From: Megalobrama amblycephala
Taxonomy: Eukaryota; Chordata; Actinopteri; Cypriniformes; Xenocyprididae
Assembly (NCBI RefSeq): GCF_018812025.1
Contig: NC_063058.1
Span: 23,281,797 to 23,345,796, forward strand
Length of the DNA stretch: 64,000 nucleotides
Reading direction: 5' to 3'
Shown here: positions 59,703 to 64,000 of the stretch, one piece after another
Layout of the letters: each line of letters begins with the position of its first letter
How positions within the stretch are numbered: position 1 is the first letter of the stretch
Translations under genes and position numbers: made by a program
Notes under the pieces: generated by a model
The model's database searches: none
What the model saw: only the letters and a program-made list of their open reading frames with translations
What the model was told of the DNA's origin: nothing

Positions 59703-61331
59703 GGGTCATTCTACAGGAACGTCCACTTTTGGTATGACAAAATGTATTTCTTTTTCTAACATTTAGACCACATTATTATATTACACATTGACTTTATGAA
59801 TACAAATGGCAGCATAATGAATTTTTATACATTTATTTGCATTTATTTAAAGACAGCATGTACCCCTTTTTTGTCACTGGATACTTTATTCTCTGGCATT
59901 TTGAAACGTGTTTATGAAATATTATTTCTCAATTTTTTTCAGCTCATGCAGTCGAGTTACAGAATAATAATGATAATGCAAAAAATAAGGAGATTGTGTT
60001 TTTTTTATCAGGTTAGTTAAAAGTGTGATTGAATGATGTTAATTCATTTGCACAACCATGTATTTGCTATTACAATGAAAATATTTGAAAAAACAGTTAT
60101 AAACAAGTAATGATGCAATCCTTTAAATCTTAATTCTTGAGTGTAGCAGAATTCAATGAATGTAAAATTATTACCATGTCACATATGACACATTTTATTT
60201 AATGTGACAGACAAAACTCAGAGACACAATGAATCACCAGTGACGTAATACACAAGACCAAAGATCCTTATTCGTCAACTAGAATTAAGTAGATGAGACT
60301 AAATTTTTACATTTGGTGTACAATCAAAGACTGTCATTGACATTAGTGAAAGCAGGCAGTAAAAGATAATAAACAACATTTTAAAACTGTCTGTAAAATA
60401 CACTGTCTGTAAAGTCACTGCTTCTCAGCTGCACTCAATTTAGCCAAATACCCTTAATGTAGCCATATCTGACCAACAGTGAGAACATTAACAATGAAAA
60501 AGAAAAGTTAGAATCATGTAATCTTAGTGCTATTTTATGCAAAAGAACTAAATGAATAGCTTTAAATAAAGTTTATCTATAAAAAGGTAACACCAGTGAC
60601 AATTTTCATGAAAAATGCATTTTACAAAATGGCTGCTGCAGGTGTCAATCCACATGTGGTCAATCATGATATATTCAACAAATTAAGTAATTTAATCCTT
60701 TTGTATTCTAGTTTTTTCCCTAATAATAAAGTAGGTCATATCAGTGACTTCAACTAAAAGCTTCATATGAAATTATGATTTTCTAATTAAAATTTCTGAT
60801 AACTGAAAAGAGACAGTGGACTTTCCAATGGCCTTTCTTCATTGATCTTCAGGAAACAGGAAGAAGGAAGTCAAGTGATGTCCTCAGTGTGATTATTTAT
60901 TTCAAAATAAGAGATTTTTGTTAAAGGTAACACCAGTGACACAACACCAGGGGACAACTACATTCATTATATATTTTATAATATTTATTCGGCATTTTGT
61001 TTTTTTTTATGTCATTTACATTGTATATTTGATTGTTATGCATACATTATTGTATTTAAAATGGTAGAAACCCTGTTTGTGAGCTCAAAATAAAGCACTT
61101 TCCCTCTGTACATGGCTGTGGGGACGAGTACTTCTGTGGTGTTTGGAATTATTAAAATTAATTAAAAAACAAATATTGCCACACTGATGGCTCAAGAAGG
61201 TTTATTTGTTCAAATAACATATTGTGTCATATTAAAATATATACAAAAATAGTAAACCTAAAGTGTTTTTCAAGTGTAATATTTCTGGAAAGTCTAGGGA
61301 CAGAAAAGTGGACGTTTCTGTAGAATGACCC
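59703..61331. mobile_element. Unclassified 1.63 kb DNA element related to the one at 35201
   Basis: The ends are inverted: GGGTCATTCTACAGGAACGT then CCACTTTT at the left, and the complement GGGTCATTCTACAGAAACGT then CCACTTTT at the right. Inside lie GGTAACACCAGTGAC at 60586-60600 and 60926-60940, with partial copies at 60233-60244 and 59873-59880 (inverted). No ORF longer than 75 codons and no recognised domain. No target duplication is evident. Confidence 0.7.
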
Positions 61332-62335
61332 AAAATCATGTTTCACATTTTAGCAAGAATCGTGCAGCCCTAGATGCTGATGGCTGTATTTTATTTTATA
61401 TAGAGACAGAGTGACACGCGTCATAATATGAAAACCACGCCCACCGGGGGAAAACAATCCAACCGTCTCCATTGACATTGTATAGTGTGAGGCTGCCTCT
61501 TTGTCATTTCTGACTTATAACAAAAAATAGAATAATGTCTAAAAGCTGCTATGTGACATGGTGTGCAGCAAATATATAAGCTGTCGACCCAAAAAAAATA
61601 ATGTTTGAGGACACAAAAGTGGATACAGGCAGTGAGACAGAGCGAAATGGGTCATATTACTATAAGAACTACACTGGAGGGGAACGTATTCGGCAACAGG
61701 TGAAATAATTCTTTGACATGATTAAAAATAATGAATGTTTTTTTCTTTCTTTGTTTAGCATAACCTGTCGCTGATTACTTTCCAATGTTCTCCCTCCAGT
61801 GTGGGCGTGGCCTAAATGCGCTTTGTCTCTATACTGACATACTACATAAACCCGCCTCCTGTGGACGATTTCTCGATCACCCCAGAACTGAACTGGAGAC
61901 ACGCTGACAGGCAGGATTGGACTCTATTGACCAGCCGTCACTAAAAAAACACATATAAGAACATTTTGATGTGTACTAAACTAACATTACATTTCCTCTA
62001 AAGCTGAATGCACAGTTATGTTCACATTATGTAGTGATACGCTACTTAAATCATCTTTGAGAGAAAATGAGCCCCTGGTGGTGAGCGGCACTGATGACTA
62101 GTTAAAAACGCCTCATAAACTGGACAAATCATGTTTCTCTGTAAATCTAGTGTTTTTCTGTGATGTTTGTTTGGGGCATAAAATATATCATTAACCTGAT
62201 AGAAAAACAATTAAAGTCTATGAGATGAGCTCAGTAATATAGTCAAACAACTGTGTGTGTTTTTAATCTAAACCTCTTTCACATACTCGTTTTATCTTCT
62301 CCTACCCTCCTTTGACAATGTGGAACTGAAAATTA
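61332..62335. other. Non-coding
   Basis: No exon or element recognised. A GC-richer stretch at 61780-61920 has no supported frame. Confidence 0.35.
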
Positions 62336-62339
62336 AAAT

Positions 62340-62670
62340 CTCTTTACATCTGGAAAGAAATTCCTCATGTCAGCAACCTTTCCTAAAGTCTCATCCAAAA
62401 AATAATTGATCTCATCTAAAGAGTAAACCTGATCACAATCTGGCAAATATCTGACAGATCTGAAACATCAGATAAACACCATCCTCATCCTCAGCCTCAT
62501 TCATTTCATCCTCACCTAATTTTAGTAGTTTTTCTCTAGGCCGACATGAATTTCCCTTCCTGACACTATTCTGATCTTCAGTGCTTCCAGATTCTGTCAC
62601 TACACAATCCCTGCTTCTCTGGCCTTCCATCCCCACAGCATCATTTATTTCAGAGATCTGCACTTCAGCA
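62340..62670 (-). pseudogene. L1/Tx1-type LINE ORF1 fragment
   Basis: The minus-strand frame at 62425-62340 reads YSLDEINYFLDETLGKVADM then RNFFPDVK, the pattern of the helical domain in fish L1/Tx1 ORF1 proteins (I-N-x-F-L-D-x-T...F-P-D). The acidic upstream part (EDEMNEAEDEDG) is in another frame. Only this fragment is present. Confidence 0.45.
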
Positions 62671-64000
62671 TCTCCTTCAACTAGGGCTGTAGCTAACCAT
62701 TATTTTGGTAATCCAGCAATCATTCAATTTTTCTAATGATTACTCGAGTAATTCGAGGTTACAGATATTTAAATACACATAAGTACTAGAGACAATACAC
62801 TTAGGGTTTGTAAAATATACACTGATGTCTATGGAAGCTGCAATAATAATCCTGTCCATTATAATTAGACGATGCGTTATATTCATATCAGAAACATATT
62901 ACATACTGTGAGTAAGGCAAGCAACTATAAAGTTTACTCTGTTCTCCCAATTCACTGCATACTTACATCCATCCATGTATTTTGAAAGAAGTGGATCAAT
63001 TCACGTGTTGTAAATCCAAAAGATCTATTCTCCTGACCGCGGCGTAAACAAACATGCCGGCGCTCGTTGCGCATATAGCTCAACTACTAAAACGATCATT
63101 AAAAAGGTGCTTACACAACAAAACACATTCACTGACACATATGACTTAAAATAAATATATACCATAATAATAATTGATTCATGTAAAGTGTAGTGAACAA
63201 CAAATGTGATGGCACCAGAGCTTCACAACAGACATTCTTTAGTCCCACTTTGATTAATCAAAAGAATGTGAAAGGACCCTCAACGACAAGTAAATGACTA
63301 TTGTAATCAGGACTGCCAAAGGTGGAAGACAGAAAAGATGACATCAACGGCCCATTGATGATAGGCTAATCTCATCATGAGTTGCCTTTGTTCAACTCAG
63401 GCTTCCATGCCTGAGTTCAAGGTGCGAATGACCATGGACTCCTAGGGCTGCCAAACCGGTTCTGGCTAGAGCACAGCAAGAACAAAGAAATGCTCAGAAA
63501 GGAAGACATTTTCTAAACATATTTGCTTGAAATCACAAAAAATGGACAGGAATACTGTAAGGAACATGTCCTATGTGTCCTTGTACTCATCCAGGAAACT
63601 GTGCACACACAGTAGAAACCACACCTGGAATAAAAGCCAATGCAACTACACCCACTGAGACACAAGTGTGATACCTCAACCAATTCACATCAAGTTTGGA
63701 CTCTACGAGTTCAGAACACTGCCACAAGGACTTTGAGAAAGGTTTGAAAAAGAAATAAAGCATTTCCAAGGTCCTAAAGACATTGTCTTATTTACTTGTG
63801 TATTTTGGAACAATACAACAAGTTTCACAGGATGAAAGGTGGGCGTGTTAAGGGACAGACACCTGGAATGCTGTGACCCAATCACATCACCACAGCAGGA
63901 AAGGTGGGATTAGTAATCCCCTCCCCAATGAGAAGGAATAAAAGTTTTCCCAAGTGAACAGACCCTTGTTCTGAGTTTCTGACCTGACGAGGGAAGAACA
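62671..64000. other. Non-coding, possible LTR promoter at the window edge
   Basis: 62690-62760 (GGGCTGTAGCTAACCATTAT) looks like a DNA-element end. The last 150 bases contain AAGGAATAAAAGTTTTCCC, a TATA-like core followed by a CTGAGTTTCTGACC stretch, reminiscent of an LTR U3/R boundary. Its continuation lies outside the window. Confidence 0.3.

Overview
The window is vertebrate nuclear DNA from a teleost, most likely a cyprinid (carp/zebrafish relatives). This inference rests on introns with canonical splice signals, two fish-type immune gene families (paired V-set immunoglobulin exons and a B30.2 exon), and a very dense load of fish transposon classes: DIRS tyrosine-recombinase retroelements, a SINE derived from 5S rRNA, L2, L1 and RLE-type LINEs, Ty3/gypsy, hAT, Tc1, PIF-Harbinger and TTAA-target elements. 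There are no prokaryotic features, CRISPR arrays, operons or recognisable tRNA genes.

One host gene dominates the minus strand from 45533 to 4833. I reconstructed 12 exons: a signal peptide (45482-45533), two V-set Ig domains (33257-33601, 32793-33149), a transmembrane exon (32538-32639), then eight exons (16383-16484 down to 4833-5041) that almost all carry a hydrophobic helix. Every internal junction is phase 1. The coding lengths sum to 1776 nt, which is 591 codons plus a stop. The prediction is a B7/butyrophilin-like double-Ig receptor ending in a polytopic membrane module with about nine further helices instead of a cytoplasmic tail. This is the most interesting object here. Its introns have been expanded by nested transposons.

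A second host fragment is a B30.2 (PRY-SPRY) terminal exon on the minus strand at 55569-56125, of the TRIM/finTRIM or NLR type, with a nearby polyadenylation signal. Its other exons are not in the window. An isolated CCAAT-box cluster lies at 55000-55220.

Layout. 0-5 kb: TTAA-element end, hAT element and the 3' end of the Ig gene. 5-16.5 kb: polytopic exons, Tc1 and LINE tails, and a 2.4 kb TTAA-flanked palindrome. 16.5-21.3 kb: a minus-strand L2-type LINE broken by a 1.27 kb insertion and a solo LTR. 22-25.7 kb: a self-nested MITE, a SINE3-type element, a solo LTR and a gypsy LTR with a gag fragment. 26-30.2 kb: a DIRS element with gag, RT and recombinase pieces, and a DIRS fold-back unit. 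30.6-32.1 kb: a gypsy pol relic and a rearranged LTR with two heads. 32.5-33.6 kb: Ig exons. 33.6-45.5 kb: the first intron, holding a LINE that is itself split by a 5.17 kb unclassified DNA element with three further elements inside it. 46-54 kb: gypsy pieces, a hAT transposase split by a TTAA element that carries a Harbinger-type MITE, an L1 3' end and a second DIRS gag. 57-64 kb: a piggyBac-like element, LINE fragments and a second unclassified element resembling the 5.17 kb one.

All family names come from reading motifs. No database search was possible.
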